DNA from: Mycobacterium colombiense
GTDB lineage: Bacteria; Actinomycetota; Actinomycetes; Mycobacteriales; Mycobacteriaceae
Reading direction: 5' to 3'
NCBI RefSeq assembly: GCF_001665835.1
Contig: NZ_LZSX01000077.1
Coordinates: forward strand, 1-64,000
DNA length: 64,000 nucleotides
The position numbers and the translations under genes are program-made. Below are positions 53,248-62,298 of the stretch, piece after piece (positions within the stretch are counted from its first letter, which is position 1; each line of letters starts with the position of its first letter). The notes beneath the pieces were generated by a model. The model saw nothing but the letters and a program-made list of their open reading frames with translations. It searched no databases and was not told where the DNA came from.

Positions 53248-54432
53248 TTAGTGCTGCAGGAACGAGAAGTTCGGGAGCGGGGGCAGGCCCGGCACCATGG
53301 CCAACAGGCTGGGGGTGCGCTGCGGGTTCGTCGTGGGCGCCTGCGCGGGGAGCCCGACCGGGCCCGCGGGGGACGTCTGGGCCAGGGGTACCAGCGGTGC
53401 CGCGCCGGGTGCCGGGGCGGCCGGGGCGACCGGAGCCACGGCCGGTGCCGGAGCCACAGCGGGTGCCGGGGCGACCGGGGCAGCAACTGGTGCCGGGGCG
53501 GCCGGCGCGATCGGTGCCACAGCGGGTGCCGGGGCGGCAGGCGCGACGGGCGCGGCGGCGGGAGCCTGGGCGGGCAGCCCGACCGGGGAGGTGGCGGGGA
53601 CCGGGGCGGCCGCGCCGGGAGCGCTCACGCGGAATCCGTTGACGATGGCGTCGGTGGCCGGTGCGTCGGCGACGCTCACCGCGCGATCGGTGGTCACCGC
53701 CAGCGACACGAGGTATTTATCGTGGCCCGATGTGGCGATGACGTGACGCCGTGACGTGTTGAGCGTCAAATCACCGTCGCGGTAGGTGCCCTCGACGATC
53801 GACGACGGGAAGCCGCCGAAATCGGTCATCGCGGCGTTGGTGGGTTGCCACGCCGGAAGCTTCTGGCTGTCGACGTAGCCGTGGGTGATGGCCTCTTTCG
53901 GGTCGAAGGTGCCGACCAGCTTGTACACCACGACCTGTGCATTCGACGAATAAATGCTGCTGCCGTGCCGGTCGGCGATGACCGCGAACGCATCCGGCAC
54001 GTTGGGATCGGGCACCTGGGTCCAGCGCGCGGGCACCGGCAAGGTGATGTCGAGTGCCTTGAAGTCCTGAGGCTTTTGCGCCTCGAGTTTCACGCCCTTC
54101 GACTGCAGGAATTCGCGGATCGTTCCGGACGTAGCGGGAGCCGGAGCCGGGGCCGGCGGGGTGACCGCGGCGGGCGCCGCGGTTCCCGGGGCGGTGGCGG
54201 TGGCCGGCGGGGCGATCTGGTTGCCGGCCGGCGGAGCCGCGAGGTATCTGCTCGGCGGCACCAGCTCGGGCCCGAGGTTCTGCGGTGCCGGCGCGGGAAC
54301 CGCGGGGACGGGTGCCGGCGCTGGGGGCACCGGGTCTGCCGAAGCCGTGCCGCCCGCAACAACCGCCAGGCCCATCAGGCCAGCGACCATACCGCCGAGG
54401 AGTGCCCGGTGGACGGGGACGATCTCAATCAT
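53248..54432 (-). CDS. mtc28: Secreted proline-rich antigen Mtc28 (LpqN family)
   Basis: 394 residues. A Sec signal peptide (about 1-32, with GGTASA before ADPVPP) has no lipobox cysteine. A Pro/Ala-rich N-terminal stretch is followed by the LpqN-type domain (about 100-285, with FKALDITLPVPARWTQV and YKLVGTFDPKEAITHGY). A second Pro/Ala/Val repeat tract runs from about 300 to 365, and the protein ends PNFSFLQH. Mtb Mtc28 is ~310 residues; the extra length is mainly the C-terminal repeat. It is a known secreted mycobacterial antigen of unclear role. The start at MIEIVPV is fixed by the signal peptide. Confidence 0.92.
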   Translation of the reverse strand: MIEIVPVHRALLGGMVAGLMGLAVVAGGTASADPVPPAPAPVPAVPAPAPQNLGPELVPPSRYLAAPPAGNQIAPPATATAPGTAAPAAVTPPAPAPAPATSGTIREFLQSKGVKLEAQKPQDFKALDITLPVPARWTQVPDPNVPDAFAVIADRHGSSIYSSNAQVVVYKLVGTFDPKEAITHGYVDSQKLPAWQPTNAAMTDFGGFPSSIVEGTYRDGDLTLNTSRRHVIATSGHDKYLVSLAVTTDRAVSVADAPATDAIVNGFRVSAPGAAAPVPATSPVGLPAQAPAAAPVAPAAPAPAVAPIAPAAPAPVAAPVAPAPAVAPAPAVAPVAPAAPAPGAAPLVPLAQTSPAGPVGLPAQAPTTNPQRTPSLLAMVPGLPPLPNFSFLQH

Positions 54433-54604
54433 CTGCGTCGGTCCTTCCAAAGGCGTCAGTACCAAAGCCGTCGATAGTGGCTGACTGTAACCAGAGGTCA
54501 AAGGCGGTGAACAGGCTCGAAACACACCTGGGATGAACCTCTGATCGGCGCGCAACGGAACCGAGACCAACCTGTGGCCGGCGGACTCGTCGTGTCGGCC
54601 CTTA

Positions 54605-54610
54605 TACCCT
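54605..54610 (+). promoter_or_regulatory. Candidate -10 element, leaderless leuS
   Basis: TACCCT fits TANNNT and ends six bases before the leuS GTG. No ribosome-binding site is visible in the gap. Confidence 0.4.
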
Positions 54611-54616
54611 GTTCAG

Positions 54617-57526
54617 GTGACCGACTCCCCGACCGCTTCGCCGGCAAGCAGTTCTGGCGCCGCCGTGCCCGACTCCGATGCGCCGCCGCATCGCTACACC
54701 GCGGCGCTGGCGGGCCGTATCGAGGGCGCGTGGCAGGAGAACTGGGCGAAGCTCGGGACGTTCAACGTGCCCAACCCGGTCGGTTCGCTGGCTCCAGCAG
54801 ACGGAGCCCCGGTCCCGGACGACAAGTTGTTCGTGCAGGACATGTTTCCCTACCCGTCGGGGGAGGGGCTGCATGTCGGTCACCCGCTGGGCTACATCGC
54901 GACGGACGTATACGCCCGCTATTTCCGGATGACCGGCCGTAACGTGTTGCACGCGTTGGGATTTGACGCATTCGGGCTGCCCGCCGAGCAGTACGCGGTA
55001 CAGACCGGCACCCACCCGCGCACCCGGACCGAGGCCAACGTCGTCAATTTCAAGCGCCAGCTGGGACGCCTGGGCCTCGCCCACGACAGCCGGCGCAGTT
55101 TCTCCACCACCGACGTCGAGTTCTACAAGTGGACCCAGTGGATCTTCTTGCAGATCTACAACGCCTGGTTCGACACCGCCGCCAATAAGGCCCGCCCCAT
55201 CGCCGAGCTGGTCGCCGAGTTCGAGTCCGGAGCGCGCGGCCTCGAGGATGGGCGGGACTGGGCCGGGCTGTCGGTGGGGGAGCGAGCCGATGTGATCGAC
55301 GGCCACCGGCTGGTCTACCGGGCCGACTCGCTGGTGAATTGGTGTCCCGGTCTGGGCACCGTGCTGGCCAACGAAGAGGTGACCGCCGACGGCCGCAGCG
55401 ACCGTGGCAACTTCCCGGTGTTCCGGAAACGGTTGCGGCAGTGGATGATGCGGATCACCGCCTACTCCGATCGGCTGCTCGACGACCTCGACGTACTGGA
55501 CTGGCCCGAACCGGTCAAGACCATGCAGCGCAACTGGATCGGCCGGTCCACCGGCGCCAAAGCGCTGTTCGCGGCGACCGGGAACGATGGCGAGTCGGTC
55601 GACATCGAGGTGTTCACCACCCGGCCCGACACGCTTTTCGGTGCCACCTACCTGGTGCTGGCGCCCGAGCACGACCTGGTCGACCAGTTGGTGGCGGCGG
55701 TCTGGCCGGACGGCACCGACCCGCGCTGGATGTATGGCGCCGCGACACCGGGTGAGGCCGTCGCCGCCTACCGGCAGGCGATCGGGTCGAAGTCAGACCT
55801 CGAGCGCCAGGAGAGCAAGGCCAAGACCGGCGTCTTCCTGGGCAGTTACGCGACCAATCCCACCAACGGCAAACCGGTGCCGATCTTCATCGCCGACTAC
55901 GTGTTGGCCGGGTACGGCACCGGGGCGATCATGGCGGTCCCCGGCCACGACCAGCGCGACTGGGACTTCGCCCACGAGTTCGGCCTGCCGATCGTGGAAG
56001 TCATTGCCGGAGGCGACATTTCGGAGGCCGCCTACGCCGGCGACGGGGTGCTGGTCAACTCCGGCTACCTCGATGGGCTGGATGTGGCCGCAGCCAAGGA
56101 AAAGATCACCGCACGCCTGGAGGCCGAGGGTCGTGGCTGGGCGCGCATCGAATTCAAGTTGCGCGACTGGCTTTTCGCCCGCCAGCGGTACTGGGGCGAG
56201 CCGTTTCCCATCGTCTACGACGCCGACGGGCGCGCGCATGCGCTCGACGAAGCCGCATTGCCGGTCGAGCTGCCCGACGTCCCGGATTACTCGCCGGTGC
56301 TGTTCGACCCAGACGACGCCGACAGCGAGCCGTCGCCGCCGCTGGCCAAGGCGACGGAGTGGGTGCACGTCGAGCTGGACCTCGGCGACGGCCTGAAGCC
56401 CTACAGCCGGGACACCAATGTGATGCCCCAGTGGGCCGGCAGCTCGTGGTATGAACTGCGCTACACCGATCCGCATAACTCGGAACGGTTCTGCGACAAG
56501 GAGAATGAGGCCTACTGGATGGGCCCGCGGCCGGCCGAGCATGGGCCGCAGGATCCCGGTGGCGTCGACTTGTACGTCGGCGGCGCCGAACACGCGGTGC
56601 TGCACCTGCTGTATGCGCGGTTCTGGCACAAGGTCCTCTACGACCTGGGCCACGTGAGCTCTTGGGAGCCCTATCGCCGGCTGGTCAACCAGGGCTACAT
56701 CCAGGCCTTCGCCTACACCGACGCGCGCGGCTCGTACGTGCCGGCCGAGGAAGTGGTCGAACGGGACGGCCGCTTCGTCTACCCCGGACCCCGGGGAGAG
56801 GTGGAAGTCTTCCAGGAGTTCGGGAAAATCGGTAAGAGCCTGAAGAATTCGATCTCACCCGACGAGATCTGCGACGACTACGGCGCCGACACCCTGCGGG
56901 TCTACGAGATGTCGATGGGCCCGCTGGAGGCCTCCCGGCCCTGGGCGACCAAGGATGTCGTAGGAGCCCACCGCTTCTTGCAGCGCGTATGGCGTTTGGT
57001 GGTCGACGAGCAGACCGGTGACACCCGCGTGGTCGACGGACCCGCACAGGAGCTGGCAACCGACACGCTTCGGGCGCTGCACCGCACCATCGCCGGAGTC
57101 GCGGAAGACTATGCCGCACTGCGTAATAACACCGCCGCTGCCAAGCTGATCGAATACACCAACCATCTCACCAAGGAGCACCGCGACGCGGTGCCCCGCG
57201 CGGCGGTCGAGCCGCTGGTACTGATGTTGGCGCCCCTGGCCCCGCACATGGCCGAGGAGTTGTGGCTGCGATTGGGCCACCAGACCCCACTGGCGCACGG
57301 CCCGTTCCCGGTCGCCGACCCCGCCTATCTGGTCGACGACACGGTGGAGTACCCGGTGCAGGTGAACGGCAAGGTGCGCGGCCGGGTGTTGGTGGCAGCC
57401 GACGCCGATCAGGACACCCTGAAGGCGGCCGCGCTCGCCGACGAAAAGGTCCAGGCGTTTTTGGCGGGCGCCGACCCGCGCAAGGTGATCGTGGTCCCCG
57501 GCCGGCTGGTCAACCTGGTCGTGTAG
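54617..57526 (+). CDS. leuS: Leucyl-tRNA synthetase
   Basis: 969 residues, class I. The HIGH equivalent is H86-VGHP in PYPSGEGLHVGHPLGYIATD. The inserted editing domain contains TTRPDTLFGATYLVLAPEH and the GTGAIMAVPGHDQRDWDFA motif. The KMSKS equivalent is K737-IGKS. The C-terminal anticodon and leucyl-specific domain ends in VNGKVRGRV. It attaches leucine to tRNA-Leu and hydrolyses mischarged products. The GTG start gives a ~30-residue N-terminal extension of low complexity. Confidence 0.98.
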   Translation: MTDSPTASPASSSGAAVPDSDAPPHRYTAALAGRIEGAWQENWAKLGTFNVPNPVGSLAPADGAPVPDDKLFVQDMFPYPSGEGLHVGHPLGYIATDVYARYFRMTGRNVLHALGFDAFGLPAEQYAVQTGTHPRTRTEANVVNFKRQLGRLGLAHDSRRSFSTTDVEFYKWTQWIFLQIYNAWFDTAANKARPIAELVAEFESGARGLEDGRDWAGLSVGERADVIDGHRLVYRADSLVNWCPGLGTVLANEEVTADGRSDRGNFPVFRKRLRQWMMRITAYSDRLLDDLDVLDWPEPVKTMQRNWIGRSTGAKALFAATGNDGESVDIEVFTTRPDTLFGATYLVLAPEHDLVDQLVAAVWPDGTDPRWMYGAATPGEAVAAYRQAIGSKSDLERQESKAKTGVFLGSYATNPTNGKPVPIFIADYVLAGYGTGAIMAVPGHDQRDWDFAHEFGLPIVEVIAGGDISEAAYAGDGVLVNSGYLDGLDVAAAKEKITARLEAEGRGWARIEFKLRDWLFARQRYWGEPFPIVYDADGRAHALDEAALPVELPDVPDYSPVLFDPDDADSEPSPPLAKATEWVHVELDLGDGLKPYSRDTNVMPQWAGSSWYELRYTDPHNSERFCDKENEAYWMGPRPAEHGPQDPGGVDLYVGGAEHAVLHLLYARFWHKVLYDLGHVSSWEPYRRLVNQGYIQAFAYTDARGSYVPAEEVVERDGRFVYPGPRGEVEVFQEFGKIGKSLKNSISPDEICDDYGADTLRVYEMSMGPLEASRPWATKDVVGAHRFLQRVWRLVVDEQTGDTRVVDGPAQELATDTLRALHRTIAGVAEDYAALRNNTAAAKLIEYTNHLTKEHRDAVPRAAVEPLVLMLAPLAPHMAEELWLRLGHQTPLAHGPFPVADPAYLVDDTVEYPVQVNGKVRGRVLVAADADQDTLKAAALADEKVQAFLAGADPRKVIVVPGRLVNLVV

Positions 57527-57533
57527 CGCCGCC

Positions 57534-58205
57534 CTACCGCCCGGCGGGCCGCAGCACCACCTCGTGCATGTGACCGTCGCGCGGGGTGGCCACCGCATGG
57601 GCGACCGCGGCTGCGACCGTTTCGGGCTTCAAGAAGTTGGCGGGGTCGTAGGTACCGCCCTCGAACTCGACGAGTTCTCGCTGCATGTCGCTGTCGGTCC
57701 GGCCCGGATAGACCGTCGTGACTCGCAACTCCGGTTCGTCGCTACGCAGCGAGTCCGCGAAGGCGCGCAACGCGAACTTGCTGGACGAATAGGAAGCCAT
57801 ATCCCGCGAAGCGGTGCGCCCCGCGCCGGAGTTGATGAACACCACCTGGCCGCGCGCCCGCCGCAGCGCCGGCAACAGAGCCTGCGTAAGTTCCACCGGT
57901 CCAAAGACGTTCACGGCGAAGGTGGCGCGCCACTCGTCGACGTTCGAGTCGGCGACGCTGCCGGGGATGGCCAGCCCCGCGTTGTGCACGAGCACGTCGA
58001 GCTCGTCCACAACTTCGCAGGCGGCTTCGATATCGCCGGAGTCGGTCAGGTCCAGTGGAAACGTGGTGGCGCCGAGTCGCTCCGCGACCGCGTCGAGCCG
58101 ATCGGACGGCCGGCCCGCCAGCAGCAAGGTGTGCGTGGGTGCCAGCGCTGTGGCGATGGCCGATCCGATACCGCCGCCGGCGCCGGTGATGAGTGCATTG
58201 GGCAT
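57534..58205 (-). CDS. Short-chain dehydrogenase/reductase
   Basis: 223 residues from the ATG before NALITGAGGGIGSAIATAL, the NAD(P)-binding GxxxGxG motif. The NAG motif is VHNAGLAIPG, and the catalytic Ser-Tyr-Lys are seen in FINSGAG and YSSSKFALRAFADSL. A PGRTDSDM loop follows. The substrate is unknown. It is convergent with leuS with seven bases between the stops. I do not recall it at this place in Mtb, where Rv0041 is followed directly by Rv0042c. Confidence 0.9.
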   Translation of the reverse strand: MPNALITGAGGGIGSAIATALAPTHTLLLAGRPSDRLDAVAERLGATTFPLDLTDSGDIEAACEVVDELDVLVHNAGLAIPGSVADSNVDEWRATFAVNVFGPVELTQALLPALRRARGQVVFINSGAGRTASRDMASYSSSKFALRAFADSLRSDEPELRVTTVYPGRTDSDMQRELVEFEGGTYDPANFLKPETVAAAVAHAVATPRDGHMHEVVLRPAGR

Positions 58206-58263
58206 GCCCTGCAGTTTACCGACGCCGCAAACACAAGTGAAAAGCGTTGACGGATGGTTCTTT

Positions 58264-58767
58264 TCAGGCTTCCTTACGTGCGGGCGGCACGCCGGCGGGT
58301 CCGGACGTCGGGTCACCGGAGGCCAGCCGCTCGAGCGGCGCCAGTGCCTGCGTCAGGGTGTTGAGGTCGGACGTCGGGAGCTGGCTGAGCATCGCGGCCA
58401 GCGAGGCGCGCCGATTGGCCAGCGATTCACCGTGCACGGCCCGCCCCCGCGGGGTGATGTCCACGAGCACCGCGCGCAGGTCGGACGGATCGCGGGAACG
58501 CTTGACCAGCCCGATCTTCTCCAGCCGGCGGATCGCCACGGTCGTGGTGGGAGTCCGCACCCGTTCGTGCGCGGCGAGATCGGTCATCCGGATGGGGCCC
58601 TGGTCGAGCAGCGTGACCAGGATCGACAATTGCGCCAGGGTAAGCTCCCCGGCCGCCGCCCCGCTGGGGTCCCCACGGCGGAGAATCGCAAACAATTTGG
58701 ACAGCGCTCGGTGCAAACCCTCGGCGAGCTCGGCTACCTCGGCCGGGTTCGATTCGCTGTCTGCCAT
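58264..58767 (-). CDS. MarR-family transcriptional regulator (Rv0042c-like)
   Basis: 167 residues with the winged-helix pattern: LTLAQLSILVTLLDQGPIRM, TDLAAHERVRTPTTTVAIRRLEKIGLVKR and the wing DPSDLRAVLVDITPRG. MarR proteins bind DNA as dimers and respond to phenolic or oxidative signals. The target may be the neighbouring SDR or ABC genes; no operator was identified. Upstream is the ABC transporter on the same strand. Confidence 0.9.
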   Translation of the reverse strand: MADSESNPAEVAELAEGLHRALSKLFAILRRGDPSGAAAGELTLAQLSILVTLLDQGPIRMTDLAAHERVRTPTTTVAIRRLEKIGLVKRSRDPSDLRAVLVDITPRGRAVHGESLANRRASLAAMLSQLPTSDLNTLTQALAPLERLASGDPTSGPAGVPPARKEA

Positions 58768-58832
58768 AAATCGGGAGTCTATCCCGATATGAGGTGCTTA
58801 CGAGGGAGCTATTGCCCACCAGTTAGTGGAGA

Positions 58833-59582
58833 TCAAAGCACTTGGGACAAAAACCGCTGCAGCCGTTCGGTCTCTGCGGCATCGAATATCTGCTCAGGAG
58901 GGCCCGATTCCACGACCTTGCCGTGATCCATAAACACCACGGCGTCGGATGCCGACCGCGCGAAACCCATTTCGTGGGTCACCACAACCATTGTCATGCC
59001 ATCGGCGCCCAGGTCCGCAATGAGTTGCAGTATTCCTTTGACCATTTCGGGATCCAGCGCCGAGGTCGCCTCGTCGAAAAACATCACCTGGGGCCCCATG
59101 GCCAGCGCGCGGGCGATCGCCACCCGCTGCTGTTGCCCGCCGGACAGCATGCTGGGGCGGGCACCGGCCTTGTGCTTCAGGCCAACTCGGTCCAGCTGCG
59201 TCATCGCCAGGTCGCGGGCCTCGTCGGCCGGCAGGCGTCGCAACTTTCGTGGTGCCATCACCACGTTGGCCAGGACGCTGAGGTGCGGGAAGAGATTGAA
59301 ATGCTGGAACACCATGCCGATGCGCTGGCGCAACTCGTCGGGATCGTCGCGCAGCACCGATCGGCCATCCAGCAGAATGTCGCCACTGTCGGGCTCATAC
59401 AAGCGGTTCAGCGTGCGCAGCAGTGTCGACTTGCCCGAACCGGACGGCCCGATGATCGCCACGGTGCTGCCCGCGGGTGCCTCGATATCGACGCCACGCA
59501 ACACCTTGCTTCCGCCCAGGGTTTGATGAACGCCCTTGGCCGCCAGCGAAACTGACGCACGCCCGTGGATGCCGAAGGTCAC
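58833..59582 (-). CDS. Polar amino-acid ABC transporter ATP-binding protein
   Basis: 249 residues. Walker A GPSGSGKST, Q-loop MVFQHFNLFPHL, signature LSGGQQQRVAIARALAM, Walker B VMFFDEATSALD and H-loop VVTHEMGFA are all intact, with the sequence style of GlnQ/HisP-type ATPases. It powers the fused binding-protein/permease encoded upstream. The start GTG overlaps that gene's stop (GTGA), so the two form one operon. Confidence 0.94.
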   Translation of the reverse strand: MTFGIHGRASVSLAAKGVHQTLGGSKVLRGVDIEAPAGSTVAIIGPSGSGKSTLLRTLNRLYEPDSGDILLDGRSVLRDDPDELRQRIGMVFQHFNLFPHLSVLANVVMAPRKLRRLPADEARDLAMTQLDRVGLKHKAGARPSMLSGGQQQRVAIARALAMGPQVMFFDEATSALDPEMVKGILQLIADLGADGMTMVVVTHEMGFARSASDAVVFMDHGKVVESGPPEQIFDAAETERLQRFLSQVL

Positions 59583-61402
59583 GTGATCTCCTGGCCGAAC
59601 GTCGCCCCGAGCAGGGCGACGTCGTCCTCTGGCGCGGCGGCTCGGCGGCCGCGGCGAAGCCGAGTGTCGATGTAGTTCACCAAATGGGTTAGCGGGATGG
59701 TCAATAGGAGGTAGAAGAGACCCGCGGCCACCAACGGTGAGAGGCTCCCGGTCTGCGCGTTGAGGTCTCGTCCCACCTGGAACAGCTCTCGCTGATCGGC
59801 GATCAGGCCGAGGAAGTAGACCAGCGCGGAGGCCTTCAACAGCCCGATGGCTTGATTGACCAGGGCGGGGAGCACGCGGCGGATGCCCTGCGGCACCACC
59901 ACCAGCCGCATCGCGGTGACATAGCTGAACCCCAGCGCCCGGGACGCTTCCAGTTGTCCGGGATCGACACTTTGAATTCCGGAGCGCAGGATCTCGCCGA
60001 TGTAGGCGGCGGCCATCAATCCCAGCGCGGCGATGCCGAGCGGGTAGGGGTTCTTGTTGGTCAGCCCACTGACCAACGGGCCGATGCCCATCCCGATCAG
60101 CAAGATGATCACGACTTCGGGCAGGCCCCGGAAGATGTCGGTGTACACCCGGGCCGGCCAGCGCAGCCAGCGCCGGTGCGAGATCCCCGCCATCGCCAAC
60201 ACCATCCCGAACGCCAGGCCGATGACCAGGGCGCTGTTGGTCAGGATCAACGTATTCGGCAGACCGGTGGTGAGCAGCATGGGAATGGCCTGCCGGTACA
60301 TATCCCAGTCGAAGAATGAATCACCCAACTGGGCCAGTGGCGATTTCGGGGCGGGCGGGCCCGCGGGCGAGCGGTGTTGCTTCGCGATCGCCGCGAAGTC
60401 CGGCAGCTTGGGGATGGGCGCGGCTTTTGAGCCGGGTTTCCAGCCGGGCGGCACTGTGCGCGGCACCCATTGGGTGTACAAGTGCGCCCAGGTGCCGTCG
60501 GCGATGACGGCGTCCAGCCCGGAATTGAGCGCGTCGATCAACGGCTTGTTGCCCTTGGCGACCGCATAGGCCACGAAGTTGCCTGGGCTGTAAGTATTCG
60601 CGGCGACCACCGCCGGGTCACCCGGGCGAATGACGGTCGCGGCAAGGGTCCCCGGCGCCACCCATGCATCGATTTGGCGTGACTTCAGGCTGGCGTACAA
60701 GGTGGCAAAGCCCGGATATTTCACGGGTTGCAGATGCAACACGTCGACGACGTAGGACTCTTCGACGGTGCCTTGCACGACGCCGATCCGCTGGCCGGCC
60801 GCGAGGTCGCTGAATTTGTGGATGGCCGAGCCGGGCGGGACCACCAGCGAATAGAACCCGAAGTCGTAGCCGTTGGTGAAAGAGACGGTGTGCCGACGGG
60901 CGTCGGTCGCTTTCACCGCTGCCGAGCCGACGTCGAAGCGCCGGGAAGCGACCTGGGCGAGTAGGGCGGAAAAGTCGGTGCTGACGAAGCGGACGTGCAG
61001 ACCCAGCTTGTCGGCGATGGCGCGCAGCAGTTGGTTGTCGAAGCCGCTGAATTCGCCGGTGGGATTGATGCAGATGTTGGGTGGGGCGTCCGACAGCGTG
61101 CCGACGGTCAGGACACCCGGCACGTCGAGGCCCAGGGCGCCGGCGTCGACCGCGCCGAGCGGTTCGACCGACGCCGTGGTATCCCGGTCGTCCTCACCGG
61201 TGGTCGGGTTCTCGGTCAGGTCTTTGGGCAGGGTCCGCGCGCTGTCCACGCCGGCCGGCGCGCATTGATTCCAGTCGGCGGCCGCCGGCGCGGCTGGGCC
61301 ACCCAACGTGAGGCCGCACACCATCAGAACTGTCGCGGCCAGGCCGAATGCCCTTCCGCGGCGCTCGGTGTGCCGGCCCACGCGCGAATTCATCAGTGTC
61401 AC
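59579..61402 (-). CDS. Fused substrate-binding protein and permease of an amino-acid ABC transporter
   Basis: 607 residues. A signal/anchor segment (about 20-42) precedes a periplasmic-binding-protein type 3 domain (about 75-330), with FSGFDNQLLRAIADKLGLHV, FDVGSAAVKATDARR and GQRIGVVQGTVEESYV. A linker (about 330-360) leads to an HisM-type permease domain (about 375-590), with YTDIFRGLPEVVIILLI, AAYIGEILRSGIQSVDPGQLEASRALG (the EAA loop contacting the ATPase) and five or so membrane spans. This architecture is like GlnP of Gram-positive bacteria. It imports a polar amino acid such as glutamine or glutamate; the substrate is inferred. The ATPase is encoded immediately downstream. Confidence 0.92.
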   Translation of the reverse strand: MTLMNSRVGRHTERRGRAFGLAATVLMVCGLTLGGPAAPAAADWNQCAPAGVDSARTLPKDLTENPTTGEDDRDTTASVEPLGAVDAGALGLDVPGVLTVGTLSDAPPNICINPTGEFSGFDNQLLRAIADKLGLHVRFVSTDFSALLAQVASRRFDVGSAAVKATDARRHTVSFTNGYDFGFYSLVVPPGSAIHKFSDLAAGQRIGVVQGTVEESYVVDVLHLQPVKYPGFATLYASLKSRQIDAWVAPGTLAATVIRPGDPAVVAANTYSPGNFVAYAVAKGNKPLIDALNSGLDAVIADGTWAHLYTQWVPRTVPPGWKPGSKAAPIPKLPDFAAIAKQHRSPAGPPAPKSPLAQLGDSFFDWDMYRQAIPMLLTTGLPNTLILTNSALVIGLAFGMVLAMAGISHRRWLRWPARVYTDIFRGLPEVVIILLIGMGIGPLVSGLTNKNPYPLGIAALGLMAAAYIGEILRSGIQSVDPGQLEASRALGFSYVTAMRLVVVPQGIRRVLPALVNQAIGLLKASALVYFLGLIADQRELFQVGRDLNAQTGSLSPLVAAGLFYLLLTIPLTHLVNYIDTRLRRGRRAAAPEDDVALLGATFGQEIT

Positions 61403-61442
61403 CGTAACGACTGAACGGCGACGCGGCCCGCTCAGAGTCGGT

Positions 61443-62183
61443 TCACAGCACCAGCGATGCTTCGTCGCAGATCGTGTCCGCGTCGGCGATCACCCGCAGG
61501 GGGCCGGGAACGACCCGATCGACGTTGTCGGGCGGGATGAAGACCCGGCGCCGGAACAGTTCGGCCAGCATGGTCTGGGCCATCAGATAGGAGCGGTCGA
61601 CGCAGGCGGCCCGCGCCGCCTCGGGGTCGCGGCGCTGTATCGCAGCGGTCTCGTCTTCGTAGAACGGCAGCATCTCGTCGCGCCCGCTCTGATAGGTCGT
61701 CCAGAACAGGCGGGGGACGAGATCCTGCGAGGCGCGGATCGTGGCATGCAGGCGCGGGCCGGCGTACTCCTCGTTGACGGTGCGCCGATATTCGGTGGCG
61801 ATGTCGGTGAAGGCGCGCGAATCCTTGGCGGTGCGCAGCGAGCGCATCAGGGTGTCGAGCTGTCCCAGGATCCGCGGGGTGGGACTGGTCGCCGCGCGTG
61901 CGGACGCGATCCCGTTGAGCATTCCGTCGAGCTCGTGGTGTTCGAGGACGGTGGCCTCATCGAACCGTTCGACGAACGCGCCACGGTGATAACGCGTGGA
62001 CACAATGCCGTCATGTTCGAGTTGGACCAGCGCCTCTTGAATGGGCACCCGGCTCACCCCCAAGCCCAGCGCAATTTCATTGCGGTCGACGCGGTCCCCA
62101 GTGCGCAGCTTCCCGGTCAACAACAGGTGGAGAATGTGCGAAACAACCAGGTCCTTTTCTTTGACCCCGTATTTCTTCGGCAT
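61443..62183 (-). CDS. GntR/FadR-family regulator (Rv0043c-like)
   Basis: 246 residues. The N-terminal winged helix-turn-helix has LVVSHILHLLLTGKLRTGDRV then ALGLGVSRVPIQEALVQLEHDGIV. The C-terminal FCD-type helical ligand domain has metal-site-like residues in EHHELDGMLNGIAS and ARAACVDRSYLMAQTM. It regulates an unknown target in response to a small carboxylate-like ligand, by family. It precedes the ABC operon on the same strand and could control it. Confidence 0.9.
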   Translation of the reverse strand: MPKKYGVKEKDLVVSHILHLLLTGKLRTGDRVDRNEIALGLGVSRVPIQEALVQLEHDGIVSTRYHRGAFVERFDEATVLEHHELDGMLNGIASARAATSPTPRILGQLDTLMRSLRTAKDSRAFTDIATEYRRTVNEEYAGPRLHATIRASQDLVPRLFWTTYQSGRDEMLPFYEDETAAIQRRDPEAARAACVDRSYLMAQTMLAELFRRRVFIPPDNVDRVVPGPLRVIADADTICDEASLVL

Positions 62184-62298
62184 CTTTTTGTTTCAGTCTC
62201 TTTCACACCCGGTTCGGCCAGCAGCGGTGAAAGCTTCTCACGAATTGACGCTCGCGTTTAGGGGTTTGACCGATGAATCTGAATATAGCGCGGCCGGT

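Noticed and set aside
54602..55672. 356-codon minus-strand frame
   Set aside because: Antisense to leuS.
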